DNA of 64,000 nucleotides from an uncultured Campylobacter sp. (GTDB lineage Bacteria > Campylobacterota > Campylobacteria > Campylobacterales > Campylobacteraceae): assembly GCF_938002845.1 (NCBI RefSeq), contig NZ_CALKZP010000058.1, positions 42,544-106,543 of the forward strand. Reading direction: 5' to 3'. This document shows positions 51,137 to 60,484 of this stretch, piece by piece. The position numbers were made by a program, and so were the translations under genes. Each line of letters begins with the position of its first letter. The stretch's first letter is position 1. The notes under the pieces are model-generated. The model ran no database searches. It saw nothing but the letters and a program-made list of their open reading frames with translations, and had not been told where the DNA came from.

Positions 51137-52374
51137 GCTCTATCCTTAAAAAACGCTTCGACCTCTTTAAATTTAATCGCAAAGGTGGTTTGATCATCTA
51201 AATTTTTACACCACACTTCGGCGCGATCAAACTCGTCCTGCCCGATGCAAAGGCAAAATTTCGCCTCCGCCCCGTCGGCTGCTTTTAAATGCTTGGCTAA
51301 GCTCTTGGGCTCGTATGAAATTTGAGTTTTACAAAACTTTCGCAGTTTTAACGCAAACGAAAACGCCGTGCTAACAAACGCCTCGTCCAGCGCGCCGATA
51401 TAAATCCCCTCGCGCTCTTGAGGGGCTTCGCGCGTTTTTAAAATTTCGGCTATTCGCTCGATGCCGATCGCAAAGCCCACGCCCGCCGTCTTTCTGCCGC
51501 CTAAAAACTCCACGAGTCTGTCGTAGCGCCCGCCGCCGCCTACGGCGCTTTGCGCGCCAAGCTCGCTTGAGACGAACTCAAAGGCGGTTTTGCAGTAGTA
51601 ATCAAGCCCGCGCACGAGTTTAGGATCGATCTCAAATTTTTGTCCGTTTTGGGTTAAAATTCTTTGCAGCTGCGCAAATTCCGCGGCGCAGGCGTCGTTT
51701 AAATTTTCCGTTATAAGAGGCGCGGCGGCTAAAATTTTCTGGCAGCTTTCGTTTTTGCAGTCCAGCACGCGGATCGGATTGGTGTCGATGCGCCTTTGGC
51801 AGTCCTCGCAGAGCCTATCTTTGCGCTCTTGTAAGAAATTTACGAGCTTGGTTTTATACGCAGGCATGCACTCCTCATCGCCTAAAGAGTTGATTTTAAG
51901 CGTTGCGGCGACATTTAGCTCGCGTAAAATTTGAGCTAGCATCAAGATCACGCTCGCATCCTCATAAACGCTATTTTCGCCGAAACACTCGACGCCGAAT
52001 TGATGAAACTCGCGCAGACGCCCCTTTTGCGGGCGCTCGTAGCGAAACATCGAGCCTTGATAATAAAATTTATGCACGCCGCCGCTGCGGTCTAGCTTTT
52101 TTTCGATAAAGGCGCGCACGACGCCCGCGGTGCCTTCTGGGCGCAGACAGACGCTATCGCCGCTTTTGTCGCTAAACTCATACATCTCTTTGCCGACGAT
52201 GTCGCTGCTCTCGCCTACGCTGCGGCGAAATAGCGCGGTCTGCTCGAGCTTGGGAGTTTCGATGAGGCAAAAGCCGTAATTGCGCGCCACGCGCTCGCAC
52301 ACGCTTAAAATTTGCGAGTAGATGCGCGCCTGCTCGCCTGAAATATCGTTCATACCGCGAAGTGCCTTGATCAT
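51133..52374 (-). CDS. hisS: histidyl-tRNA synthetase
   Basis: Class II aminoacyl-tRNA synthetase, 413 aa. Motif 2 with RYERPQKGRLREFHQFG and motif 3 GVGFAIGIERI; HisA-type box GLDYYCKTAFEF is present. C-terminal anticodon-binding domain from about residue 320. First gene of a five-gene operon. A minus-strand TATAAT (52427-52422) lies about 48 bases before its ATG. Confidence 0.95.
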   Translation of the reverse strand: MIKALRGMNDISGEQARIYSQILSVCERVARNYGFCLIETPKLEQTALFRRSVGESSDIVGKEMYEFSDKSGDSVCLRPEGTAGVVRAFIEKKLDRSGGVHKFYYQGSMFRYERPQKGRLREFHQFGVECFGENSVYEDASVILMLAQILRELNVAATLKINSLGDEECMPAYKTKLVNFLQERKDRLCEDCQRRIDTNPIRVLDCKNESCQKILAAAPLITENLNDACAAEFAQLQRILTQNGQKFEIDPKLVRGLDYYCKTAFEFVSSELGAQSAVGGGGRYDRLVEFLGGRKTAGVGFAIGIERIAEILKTREAPQEREGIYIGALDEAFVSTAFSFALKLRKFCKTQISYEPKSLAKHLKAADGAEAKFCLCIGQDEFDRAEVWCKNLDDQTTFAIKFKEVEAFFKDRA

Positions 52375-52421
52375 CGATAAAATCCTTTGTTAAATTTTAA
52401 AATTTTCAAATTTTTGCGGCG

Positions 52422-52427
52422 ATTATA
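52422..52427 (-). promoter_or_regulatory. -10 box for the hisS operon
   Basis: TATAAT on the minus strand at 52427-52422, giving an expected 5' leader of about 40 bases to the hisS ATG. No clear -35. Confidence 0.5.
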
Positions 52428-52551
52428 GTTAAATTTTCCTAAATTTTAAGCCCTGCCGCTCGCAGCAACGTATCGGTTCTGCTTATTTTCATCACGCGCC
52501 GTTTCGGCTTAGGCGCCTATTTTAAACAGGCTAAGCTCGGCGGTAAAATTT

Positions 52552-53034
52552 CTACTTCGCCGCCTTGAAGCTCAAGAATTCCTCGTAGTGGCGGTCGATG
52601 ATCTCTTTGATCTCGGCGTAATTCTGCGGCGAGTTTTCTATGTAAAAATAGGCGTTGTCGAAGTTTTTATCGCCGAATTTGCGCGCGACAAAATCGTCAT
52701 AATCTTGCAAATACCAGCCGTGCGTTTTGGCAAATTTCGTGCGGTCCGTGGTGTAGTAGGCCTTCGCAAAGGCCTTGCCTGCGGTGTTTAGCTCGTCACT
52801 GCTCAGCACGCCGTCCATATCGTGAAAGAAAAATCCGCGGTAGTCAAAGCTCTCGTCCATCCGCGCAAAATCCGCCTCGAAATCCGTCGCAAACTCCTTG
52901 GAATAAAGCTTGCGCTCCATGCACCAGCGGAAGAAAAACGCGATGTGCGTCGCGCCATTTTCCTGCGGGATATCCGTCGGCGCAGTTTCCGCGCCCCAGT
53001 GCCATTTTGCCTTGTCGTAGGTTACGTAAGCCAT
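52552..53034 (-). CDS. conserved cytoplasmic protein of unknown function
   Basis: A 160-aa soluble protein with no signal peptide. Aromatic-rich and acidic (YVTYDKAKWHW, THIAFFFRWCMERKL, FFFHDMDGVL, YFYIENSPQNYAEIKEIID). The AFFFRWCMERKLYS and AYYTTDRTKFA patterns look like a small conserved family found beside secretion or stress genes in other bacteria, but I cannot name it. Good ribosome site (AAAGGAG) before the ATG. It stands alone between hisS and the semiSWEET gene. Confidence 0.65.
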   Translation of the reverse strand: MAYVTYDKAKWHWGAETAPTDIPQENGATHIAFFFRWCMERKLYSKEFATDFEADFARMDESFDYRGFFFHDMDGVLSSDELNTAGKAFAKAYYTTDRTKFAKTHGWYLQDYDDFVARKFGDKNFDNAYFYIENSPQNYAEIKEIIDRHYEEFLSFKAAK

Positions 53035-53144
53035 TTTGCTCTCCTTTAGAAATCGGCGTATTTTACTAAATTTAGCTTTGCTTTAGCGTAAAGACGCGCT
53101 TGCCGCGGACAAATTTAGCTCTTTATTATCACAACTAAAAAGGA

Positions 53145-53150
53145 TATAAT
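53145..53150 (+). promoter_or_regulatory. -10 box for the semiSWEET gene
   Basis: TATAAT at 53145-53150, 25 bases before the ATG at 53176, with AAAGGAG as ribosome site. Confidence 0.55.
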
Positions 53151-53175
53151 GCCGCCTCTATTTCAAAGGAGAAAA

Positions 53176-53433
53176 ATGAGCGAGAAAAATTTACAAATTT
53201 TAGGCTGGATAGGCACGTGCCTATCGGTCATTATGTATATTTCCTACATCCCGCAGATAATGGGCAACCTTGAAGGCAACAAGACGCCTTTTATCCAGCC
53301 TCTAGCCGCAGCGATAAACTGCACGATCTGGACTAGCTACGGCTTGCTAAAAGCTAAAAGAGACTACCCGCTAGCGGCTGCGAATTTGCCCGGCATCATC
53401 TTTGGACTTTTGGCGACGATAACGGCGTTTTAA
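53176..53433 (+). CDS. semiSWEET sugar transporter
   Basis: A half-size SWEET (MtN3) transporter of 85 aa with three membrane helices; two copies make the transport pore. The PQ-type motif is YISYIPQIMGN near residues 21-31, and helix 2 has INCTIWTSYGLLK. I use the ATG at 53176 behind AAAGGAG; an upstream in-frame ATG at 53149 lies at the promoter. Substrate (a mono- or disaccharide) is not known. It is monocistronic. Confidence 0.85.
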   Translation: MSEKNLQILGWIGTCLSVIMYISYIPQIMGNLEGNKTPFIQPLAAAINCTIWTSYGLLKAKRDYPLAAANLPGIIFGLLATITAF

Positions 53434-53597
53434 AGGACAAAAACCGCTAAATTTACCGATACGGCGAAGTTAAATTTGGTATTTTTAACGCGAGTTTCGG
53501 CGGCTCAAATTTACAAATTTGACGTCAAATTTGAATGTAAATTTTCTGCACTGTTTTATAGCTACAAGTGCTAACGAAGTAAAAAGTTCTTTAATGG

Positions 53598-53968
53598 ATC
53601 TTTCTTTGGAAGAGGAAGGGGGTTCTACTTACGGTCTGCTTGCAGCTACGAGCAAAGCGAAGTAGAGCGTCGCCCCTTCCTCTCCCAAGCCCTCTCTAAC
53701 CCCACTGCACGTGAGCGGTTGCTGCACTGCGTGCAGGTTTATCTGGCGCTGTCGCGCCGAAAATGTAAATTTGACATTTTCAAGATACGGGTCTCGGTGG
53801 ATAAAATTTTGAGGCTGAATTTTTAAATTTGAGCGCAAAAAGTTAAGGCGAAGTATCGCGAGATGGATTTAAGGGTTGCGACGTAAAAATTTAGCGAAGA
53901 TAAGACACGTAGTCTATCGAGCTAAATTTTTACTAGCTCCATTAAAGACGCTCGCGAGACAAGCCGCC
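53598..53968 (+). repeat. structured intergenic element, copy A (3' end of leuC)
   Basis: The most complete plus-strand copy. Left module: GAGGAAGGGG (53612-53621) pairs with CCCCTTCCTC (53673-53682) and inside it CTACTT with AAGTAG. Middle: several short hairpins (CTGCAC/GTGCAG, GGCGC/GCGCC). Right module: TCGCGAG (53856-53862) with CTCGCGA (53951-53957), GTAAAAATTTAGC (53883-53895) with 53921-53933, and an apical GATA(a)GAC/GTCTATC. It ends about 6 bases before the leuC stop, convergent with leuC. Copies B and C keep the same pairs with different bases. Confidence 0.75.
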
Positions 53969-53973
53969 AAATT

Positions 53974-55248
53974 TTAAAGATCGCGAGGGTCGGCGATCTT
54001 GCCTGCGACCGCACTAGCCGCAGCTACGGCAGAGTTTGCCAGATACACCTCGCTCGTGCGATCTCCCATGCGGCCGACGAAGTTTCTGTTTGTCGTACTC
54101 ACGCAGCGTTCACCCACGCCCAAAATTCCCATATATCCGCCCAGGCACGCGCCGCAGGTTGGGTTGCTCACGACCGCGCCAGCCTCGGCAAATATATCCA
54201 TCAGCCCCTCTTTTTGCGCTTGAAGGGCGATCTTTTGCGTTGCAGGGGTGATGATGAGGCGGGTTTTGCGCGCTACTTTGCGGCCTTTTAGGATTTCAGC
54301 CGCGATGCGTAGATCCGAGAGCCTGCCGTTCGTGCAGCTACCGATAAAGGCCTGATCGATAGCGATATCGTCTCTGACGGCCTCGCGCACGCTCTTGCCG
54401 TTACTAGGCAGGAACGGATAGGCGATCACGGGATCGAGATTAGTGACGTCGATCTCTAAAATTTGCTCGTAGTTCGCGCCCTCGTCGGAGTAGTGCAGCT
54501 TCGGCTCGGCGCGTAAGCTTTTGCCTTTTAAAAACTCTTTCGTGGTTTCGTCGACTGCGATGATGCCGCTTTTTCCGCCCGCTTCGATCGCCATGTTGCA
54601 CATGCTAAAACGCCCGTCCATATCGAGGCTCTCTATCGTCTCGCCCGTAAACTCCAGCGCCTTATACAGCGCGCCGTCCACGCCGATGCGGCGGATGATC
54701 TCTAGGATGAGGTCCTTGCCGTAGACGTGGCGGTCAAGTTTGCCGCGAAAGATTACTTTTATAGTCGGCGGCACCTTAAACCAGTTTTTGCCCGTTATCA
54801 TCGCGTAGGCTAGATCGGTGCTACCCATGCCCGTGGCAAACGCTCCCAGCGCGCCGTGCGTACAGGTGTGGCTATCGGCGCCGATGATGACGTCGCCCGG
54901 CACTACGAGGCCTTTTTCCGGCAAAAGCGCGTGCTCGATGCCCATGTCCTTTTCGTCGAAATAGTTTTTCAAATCATGCTTATACGCAAAATCGCGGCTG
55001 ATTTTGGCTTGGTTGGCGCTTAGGATGTCTTTGGCGGGGATGTAGTGGTCCATCACGACGCTAAAGCCGTCCGGATTGGCGAGCTTCGTCGCGCCGCTTC
55101 GCTCAAACTGCTTGATGGAGATCGGAGTCGTGATGTCGTTGCCGATGACCATATCGATGTCGCTCTCGATAATCTCACCCGCGAAAACCTCGCGCCCTAC
55201 GTGCTCGCTGAAAATCTTTTCGGTGATGGTTTGTTTTGAGTTTTGCAT
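53974..55248 (-). CDS. leuC: 3-isopropylmalate dehydratase large subunit
   Basis: Aconitase-family enzyme of leucine synthesis, 424 aa, of the archaeal/bacterial LeuC2-like length. Fe-S cluster cysteines are in GSCTNG (~residue 306) and PTCGAC (~366-369); ADSHTCTHGALGAFATGMGSTD is present. LeuD, the small subunit, usually follows immediately, but here leuC is followed by the structured element and then a semiSWEET gene on the other strand. The partner must be encoded elsewhere. Its mRNA 3' end runs into copy A of the element. Confidence 0.9.
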   Translation of the reverse strand: MQNSKQTITEKIFSEHVGREVFAGEIIESDIDMVIGNDITTPISIKQFERSGATKLANPDGFSVVMDHYIPAKDILSANQAKISRDFAYKHDLKNYFDEKDMGIEHALLPEKGLVVPGDVIIGADSHTCTHGALGAFATGMGSTDLAYAMITGKNWFKVPPTIKVIFRGKLDRHVYGKDLILEIIRRIGVDGALYKALEFTGETIESLDMDGRFSMCNMAIEAGGKSGIIAVDETTKEFLKGKSLRAEPKLHYSDEGANYEQILEIDVTNLDPVIAYPFLPSNGKSVREAVRDDIAIDQAFIGSCTNGRLSDLRIAAEILKGRKVARKTRLIITPATQKIALQAQKEGLMDIFAEAGAVVSNPTCGACLGGYMGILGVGERCVSTTNRNFVGRMGDRTSEVYLANSAVAAASAVAGKIADPRDL

Positions 55249-55426
55249 AAATTTCCTTTTTGCGGATGCCGCTCGTTTTTAAAATTTAGCGATTTTAGCG
55301 AAAATTTATAAAATTTTTCATTATGTCGCAGCGATGGCGCCCAGTATTGACAATGCTTATCAAGACGTAGGATGTCTCCAAGCGTTTTTAGACTAAAATT
55401 TGCAGACATTTTTTAAAGGAGAATGG

Positions 55427-55873
55427 ATGGAAAATTTGGTTATTTTGGAAAATAGCGCGAATTTTGACTCGCGAGACATCGACGAGATTCAGCTAAGCAT
55501 AGGCTGGACGGAACAAAAATACGTCAATGCCGCGCCGCTTTGGAGCCACTACGATACGTTTCGAAATTTCGACTATGTCGCCATCGCCAAAATCGGCGAA
55601 AAAACTGTCGGCATTTTAGACGCATTTAGCGATAGAGACGGCTTTGCGACCACTTATCTTTACTCCGTTATGGTGCACAAAGATTATCAACAAAAAGGGA
55701 TCGGCACGGCCCTGATGGAGGCGTTTAATAAAAAATTCGCTCATACCACGACGTGGGCCATCACGCCGATCGGCAAAAACAAAGGCGCAGTGTCGTTTTT
55801 AGAAAAATTCGGTTTTAACCAAAATATGGAAAATTTTACCGTTTGCTGGCGAAAACGCAAGAAAGGCGAGTGA
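55427..55873 (+). CDS. GNAT-family N-acetyltransferase
   Basis: A 148-aa acetyltransferase. The acetyl-CoA loop YSVMVHKDYQQKGIGTALMEAFNKK (motif A, Q/RxxGxG) is near residues 85-109 and the C-terminal part FLEKFGFNQNMENFTVCW completes the fold. Start at the second ATG, 55427, behind AAAGGAG. Substrate not known. Divergent from leuC; the two genes share a short spacer. Confidence 0.85.
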   Translation: MENLVILENSANFDSRDIDEIQLSIGWTEQKYVNAAPLWSHYDTFRNFDYVAIAKIGEKTVGILDAFSDRDGFATTYLYSVMVHKDYQQKGIGTALMEAFNKKFAHTTTWAITPIGKNKGAVSFLEKFGFNQNMENFTVCWRKRKKGE

Positions 55874-55889
55874 AATTTTTTAGCATTGT

Positions 55890-56095
55890 CGAGATGCAGG
55901 TTTCGGCGAGTCAAATTTGAAGCCGAAATTTACTAATTTAACCAAATTTGACTTCAAATTTGAACGTAAAAAGTTAAGGCGAAGTATTTTTGCGTTTAGA
56001 CGAGGCAGATTTAAATTTTACGACGGGAGCTACCTAGTCGGTAGTGACCGAGTAAAATTTAAATCCAACGACGTATAAACCAAAAAGACGAACCA
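55890..56095 (+). repeat. structured intergenic element, copy B (3' end of the TonB receptor)
   Basis: Right half of the element only. TTTTTG-c-GTTTA (55987-55998) pairs with TAAAC-CAAAAA (56076-56086); GATTTAAATTTTAC (56008-56021) with GTAAAATTTAAATC (56052-56065); apical CTACC/GGTAG (56030-56044). It keeps AAGTTAAGGCGAAGTAT and the CAAATTTGACTTCAAATTTG lead seen in copy C. Its right end stops about 8 bases before the TonB-receptor stop. The stems share almost no sequence with copy A. Confidence 0.7.
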
Positions 56096-56102
56096 CTAAA
56101 TT

Positions 56103-58223
56103 TTAAAATTTAACGCTAGCAGTCAGCATAAACTGCCTCGCATACCCCGGCTGTATCGGGATAATATTAGCCTGCGTGCCGGTCGATGAGGACGTATAAT
56201 AGAGCTTATCGGTCAAATTTTTGACGTTAAACGAGAAATTCGTCTCGTAACCCGCGATCTTGGTGTCGTAGCTGATAAATGCGTCGTAAACGACCGCGTC
56301 GTCCATCTTAAAGCCCGTTCCCGCAGGCACGGCCGGTAGATTCGTCCTCATGTAGTAGGTGTACCATGAGCCAAAGTACCTCGCACCGCCGCCGATCCTT
56401 AGGCCTTTTGCGCCTAGGTGGCTAAAGTCGTAGTTGGCAAAGAGGCTGGCTTGGTGCTTAGGCGTGGCTTCTAGCGGTTTGCCCACTAGCACGGCAAACG
56501 CGCCGCTATCCTTGCGCACCTCGGTTTTAGTGTATGCGTAGCTAGCGCCTACGCTTAGCCCTTGCGTCACGCGGCCGTTAAAGTCAAACTCAAAGCCTCT
56601 CGAGCGCGCCTCGCCCACGGGAGCGCTAACGCTATTTACTGTGCGCATGATATTTTTCTTATCGATGTTAAAGACCGCCGCGCTAGCCGTTATGCTGTCG
56701 TTTTGAAATTTAGTTCCCAGCTCTATGTTTTTGCCTTCTTCAGGCTTTATGTCGCCGATGTCGTCGCCGCTGATCGCCATTTGCGGATTAAAGCTTTGCG
56801 CGTAGTTGGCGTAAACCGACCACTCGGGCGTTAGCAGGTATAAAAGCCCCGTCTGCCACGTAAATTTGCCGTCTTGCTGATCGGTTGTGTTTGGTCCGCT
56901 AGTCGTGCCGCGCGCGACTTGGTCGTAGTACTCGTATCTAACGCCTAAAGAATAGATCAAATTTTCGGTCAAATTTATACTATCTTGCGCGTAAAATCCG
57001 ATCGTTCTTAGCTTTTGATACTGGATACCTGGCTCCCTTACCGTCGGCAACCCGACTCTGCCGTAGATTGGATTATAGATATTGATATTTAGGTGGGCGC
57101 CCGTGTCTCTTAGACCGCCCGGTCGGTAGCGGTAATACTCCTTTGCGTCGATACCAAAGAGCAAGTTGTGCTCTATCTCGCCCGTTTGCACATAACCGTT
57201 TAAATTTAACGACCCCGCATGCGTGCGGTGGATAAATCCGTCATACGCCTCGTTTCGTCTAGCTGCAACGCCCGTGTTTAAATTTACGTTCATTAGCCTG
57301 ATGTGACCGTATTCGTGCTTTGAGCGGGAAAACGCGTAAGCGCCGCGCAGTAGCCAGTCCTCGCCGATATTTTTTTCAAAATTTACGTCCACCGTGTCGA
57401 GTCTGGTTTTTAGCCTGTTAAACGGCTCGTCAAGGCGTCTTTTCTTATCTATCGGCAGTAGTTTGCCCGTGCTTGGAATGAGATACATACCGCGGTCGAT
57501 CGGATCGGTCGAGCGCGTGTGCGTATAGGCTAAATTTATGCGGTAATCATCGCCTTTATAAGAAAGAGAGGGCGCAAAGAGGACGTTTTTATATTCGCCA
57601 AACTCTCTCCAGTAGTCTTTTTGCATCACGTCGAATATAAATCTATACGCAAAGCCGCTATCAGCGATCGGTCCCGTGGTGTCAAAGCCCGCGTTCCAGT
57701 AGTTGCGGTTGCCGATACCGGCCCAAATTTCGTTTGAGAAGTCGTATTTTGGCTTTTTAGTGACCATATTTATGATGCCGCCGGGCTCTTGCGCGCCGTA
57801 GAGTAGGCTAGCCGGGCCTTTTAGCACCTCGACGCTTTCTACGGTTTTATTAAAGCTATGCATGACGCTAGCGGGTACGCCGTTTCGCATGATCGAGCCG
57901 TCGCGTCCGCCGCCAAATCCTCTCTTTATGATCGAGTCAAAGATACCGCCCGTGGTGTTTCCGTAGCTAACTCCGCTCACGTTTTGAAGGCTCTCGGCTA
58001 GGGTCTCTGGTTTTTTATCTTTTAGTTGCTGCTGGGTTACGATGTTTACCGTTTGCGGGATCTCTAAGATAGGCGTATTATTTTTGCCTACTTCGCTGGT
58101 TTTAGCGCGGTATCCATCATCCGCGCTCTCGCTAATTTCGACGCCTTGTAGCGCAACGTCGGCGGCGAAAATTTGGGTTAAAAGCAGCGACGAGGCCGCT
58201 AAACTTAGGCTAAATTTGTTCAT
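56103..58223 (-). CDS. TonB-dependent siderophore receptor
   Basis: Outer-membrane receptor of 706 aa for a ferric siderophore. Signal peptide LSLAASSLLLTQIFAAD; TonB box near VALQGVEISES; plug domain with EIPQTVNIVTQQQLKDKKPETLAESLQNVSG (residues ~53-83) and GPASLLYGAQEPGGIINMVTKKP; then the barrel, ending in a terminal Phe (QFMLTASVKF), as BamA substrates do. Sequence type is close to FhuA/FoxA-like hydroxamate receptors, but the ligand is not certain. A Fur-like box lies upstream. Confidence 0.88.
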   Translation of the reverse strand: MNKFSLSLAASSLLLTQIFAADVALQGVEISESADDGYRAKTSEVGKNNTPILEIPQTVNIVTQQQLKDKKPETLAESLQNVSGVSYGNTTGGIFDSIIKRGFGGGRDGSIMRNGVPASVMHSFNKTVESVEVLKGPASLLYGAQEPGGIINMVTKKPKYDFSNEIWAGIGNRNYWNAGFDTTGPIADSGFAYRFIFDVMQKDYWREFGEYKNVLFAPSLSYKGDDYRINLAYTHTRSTDPIDRGMYLIPSTGKLLPIDKKRRLDEPFNRLKTRLDTVDVNFEKNIGEDWLLRGAYAFSRSKHEYGHIRLMNVNLNTGVAARRNEAYDGFIHRTHAGSLNLNGYVQTGEIEHNLLFGIDAKEYYRYRPGGLRDTGAHLNINIYNPIYGRVGLPTVREPGIQYQKLRTIGFYAQDSINLTENLIYSLGVRYEYYDQVARGTTSGPNTTDQQDGKFTWQTGLLYLLTPEWSVYANYAQSFNPQMAISGDDIGDIKPEEGKNIELGTKFQNDSITASAAVFNIDKKNIMRTVNSVSAPVGEARSRGFEFDFNGRVTQGLSVGASYAYTKTEVRKDSGAFAVLVGKPLEATPKHQASLFANYDFSHLGAKGLRIGGGARYFGSWYTYYMRTNLPAVPAGTGFKMDDAVVYDAFISYDTKIAGYETNFSFNVKNLTDKLYYTSSSTGTQANIIPIQPGYARQFMLTASVKF

Positions 58224-58242
58224 TTATTTTTCTCCGTTTTAA

Positions 58243-58262
58243 AATACATTATCATTATATTA
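58243..58262 (-). promoter_or_regulatory. Fur-like box upstream of the siderophore receptor
   Basis: Minus strand: TAATATAATGATAATGTATT. The core ATAATGATAAT matches 11 consecutive bases of the Fur consensus GATAATGATAATCATTATC, while the right half is poor. It lies 20-40 bases before the start, where Fur would block transcription in iron-replete cells. Confidence 0.6.
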
Positions 58263-58295
58263 TTCTTGCGCTTAAAATTCGGCCCGATTTTAGGC

Positions 58296-58301
58296 TATAA
58301 T
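58296..58301 (+). promoter_or_regulatory. -10 box immediately before the NFACT start codon
   Basis: TATAAT at 58296-58301, only 7 bases before the ATG at 58309. Transcription from it would begin at or next to the A of the start codon, so the mRNA would be leaderless. No ribosome site is present. Confidence 0.5.
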
Positions 58302-58308
58302 CTCGGCT

Positions 58309-59628
58309 ATGAAATACGCAAATTTAAAACAAATACAATCTTTTCTAGGCAAATTTAAAAAAATAACCGCAATCAGACGCGCGGGCGATATGGCGATATT
58401 TATCGAATTTGACGGCGAGCTAGGGCTATTTTTCGACCTTAGCAAAGCCGACTCCGCGATCTACGCAAATCCTGATTTTCTAAACGTAAAAGAGTATAAA
58501 GCGCCCTTTGACGTCGCGCTTAAAAAGAGGTTCTGGGGGGCTAGAATTTTAAATTTGAGCGTGCCCGAGGGAAATAGAATTTTAAAGCTAGAGTGCGAAT
58601 TTCAAGGTTCGTATAAGAGCCTAGCTTCGAGCCTGTTTTTGGAGTTTACGGGGCGATTTACCAACGCGATCATCACGGACGAAAAGGGCGTCATCGTCGA
58701 GGCTTTGCGCCATATAGATAATAATTTTCGCGTGATAAAACCCGGCCGCGAGCTGCTTGAGCTGCCGCCGGCTGCGATAAAAGAGCGAGAGACGCCGCCG
58801 ATAACCGATTTTGCGCGCTATTTTAGCGAGGAATTTGAGCGCGTAAATAACGCAAAGCTAGAAAATCTGCGCGCCGTAAAATCGGCCGCGATAGAGCGAA
58901 AAATGCAAAATTTAAGCGAAATTTTATCGGGCCTTGAAAACGAAGCGGATCTAAATGCGCAGAGCGAAATTTTAAGCAAAAATGCAGGGCTGATCCTATC
59001 AAATTTACACGCGTTAAGAGACTATGAGCGCGAGGTAACGCTAAATGATTTCGAGCGAGGTGAGGTGAGGCTAGTGCTAGATGATAGCCCTAAAATCGCC
59101 GCAAACACGATGTTTGCCAAGGCAAAAAGGCTAAAGCAAAAGGCGGCCGGGCTAATCATTGAGCGGCAAAATTTGACCGAAAAACTGGAGTTTTTATCAA
59201 ATTTAAAAACACTCGTAAATGAAGCAAAAAGCGCCGAAGAGCTAGAGATCCTAGCGCCTAAAAAAGCCCGCGCCGTAAAGCAAAAAGAGCAAAATCAAAA
59301 CGTCGAGGATTTTTATATCGAAGGCTATAAAATCAGCATCGGACGCAACGAAAAGGGCAACGTCTGGCTGCTAAAAAACTCGAAAAAAGACGACGTCTGG
59401 ATGCATCTAAAAGACCTACCGTCCGCGCACGTCATCATCAAAACCGCAAAAAGCGCTCCAAGCGAGGAAATTTTGAGATTCGCGGCGAAAATTTGCGTAA
59501 ATTTTAGCGTCAAAGGCGGCGGGACGTACGAGGTTGATTTTACCAAACGTAACAACGTCAAAATTACGAGCGGCGCAAATGTAAACTATATTAATTTTAA
59601 GACGATATTAGTAACAAAGCACGACTAA
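58309..59628 (+). CDS. NFACT (RqcH/FbpA-like) protein
   Basis: A 439-aa member of the NFACT family (annotated in Campylobacter as fibronectin-binding). N-terminal NFACT-N domain to about residue 165, a coiled-coil region to about residue 300, and C-terminal NFACT-R with the DVWMHLKDLPSAHVII motif near residues 362-377, the core of DUF814. Bacterial homologues (RqcH) add Ala tails to stalled nascent chains; older work reports fibronectin binding. C. jejuni has the same neighbour order (Cj1349c next to a coiled-coil gene, cdsA, dxr). Probably translated from a leaderless mRNA. Confidence 0.85.
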   Translation: MKYANLKQIQSFLGKFKKITAIRRAGDMAIFIEFDGELGLFFDLSKADSAIYANPDFLNVKEYKAPFDVALKKRFWGARILNLSVPEGNRILKLECEFQGSYKSLASSLFLEFTGRFTNAIITDEKGVIVEALRHIDNNFRVIKPGRELLELPPAAIKERETPPITDFARYFSEEFERVNNAKLENLRAVKSAAIERKMQNLSEILSGLENEADLNAQSEILSKNAGLILSNLHALRDYEREVTLNDFERGEVRLVLDDSPKIAANTMFAKAKRLKQKAAGLIIERQNLTEKLEFLSNLKTLVNEAKSAEELEILAPKKARAVKQKEQNQNVEDFYIEGYKISIGRNEKGNVWLLKNSKKDDVWMHLKDLPSAHVIIKTAKSAPSEEILRFAAKICVNFSVKGGGTYEVDFTKRNNVKITSGANVNYINFKTILVTKHD

Positions 59629-59642
59629 AACAGGAGGCGAAA

Positions 59643-59999
59643 ATGGCTGTAACACCCATTGGCAATACGATTTTTATCAATCAAAACGTAAATATGGTCT
59701 CAAACAAGGTCGCCGACGTCCAAAATAGATTTGACCTGCAAAATCTCGCCGCCGCGTCGCTAGCAAGCGACGAAAAACAAGAGGTCTCCGAGGTGCGACC
59801 GACCGAGGAAACCTACAAAATCGACCCCAAAAACGAGCACGAAAAGCAAAAGGGCAGGCAGGAGCAAGGCGAGCTCGCCTCGGAGCAAAAGGACGAAAAC
59901 TCCGACTCTGACGGCGATGAAAATGCAGAGGAGCACATCGCGGCTAACGACTTCCCGCAGGCGTCGCCCGTATTTCAGCATCTCGATCTTAAAATTTAA
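59643..59999 (+). CDS. small charged coiled-coil/disordered protein
   Basis: A 118-aa protein, 14 bases after NFACT, with AGGAGG as ribosome site. N-terminal 40 residues are hydrophobic-polar (ITPIGNTIFINQNVNMV), the rest is charged and low in hydrophobics (EKQKGRQEQGELASEQ, then DSDGDENAEE). No domain recognised. The matching position in C. jejuni (between NFACT and cdsA) holds a predicted coiled-coil protein. Confidence 0.65.
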   Translation: MAVTPIGNTIFINQNVNMVSNKVADVQNRFDLQNLAAASLASDEKQEVSEVRPTEETYKIDPKNEHEKQKGRQEQGELASEQKDENSDSDGDENAEEHIAANDFPQASPVFQHLDLKI

Positions 60000-60484
60000 G
60001 CTTTCTCGCTCAAATTTGACTGAATATGTTGATGCTCGGCGGTCAAATTTGGCTTTAAATTTGATCCGCTTTCGGCCTAAATTTAAGCTTTCATCTTTTT
60101 AATATCGCGAACGTAAAATTTAAAGCGTAATAAATTGGCTCGTTTCGGTCGTAAATTTAGCGTCTGAGGATAGCCGCCGCGGGAAAGCGGTGCATAGCAG
60201 CCAAATATGCCAAACGCGCCGAGCAAATTTTACTTGCTTTTAATTTGATAGATCATTTTGGGCGAGAGTAAAATTTGGCACAGGTTGTCAAATTTATGCC
60301 AAGTTTGCCGCCGCGCTCGATAAAATTTGGCAAAAATCGTCAAATTTGCCACCCCGTTTCAATCAAAAATAAATTATCAAATTTAACCGCCGTATAAAAC
60401 AAGCCAGCAAACGCAAATTTGCCTCAAATTTCGGCGCTTTTAAGCGAAAATTTTATACAATTATTACTCAAAAAAGGAAAAATC
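60000..60484. other. spacer before cdsA with TCAAATTTGG words
   Basis: No gene. Several TCAAATTTG and AAAATTTGGCA(a/c) repeats (for example near 60,270, 60,330 and 60,340). These differ from the AATTTTAAAATT words of the 10-47 kb spacers. No strong terminator seen. Confidence 0.5.

Noticed and set aside
53598..53968. Insertion sequence as explanation for copy A
   Set aside because: No transposase on either strand, no clear target duplication, and the copies differ strongly in sequence while keeping structure.
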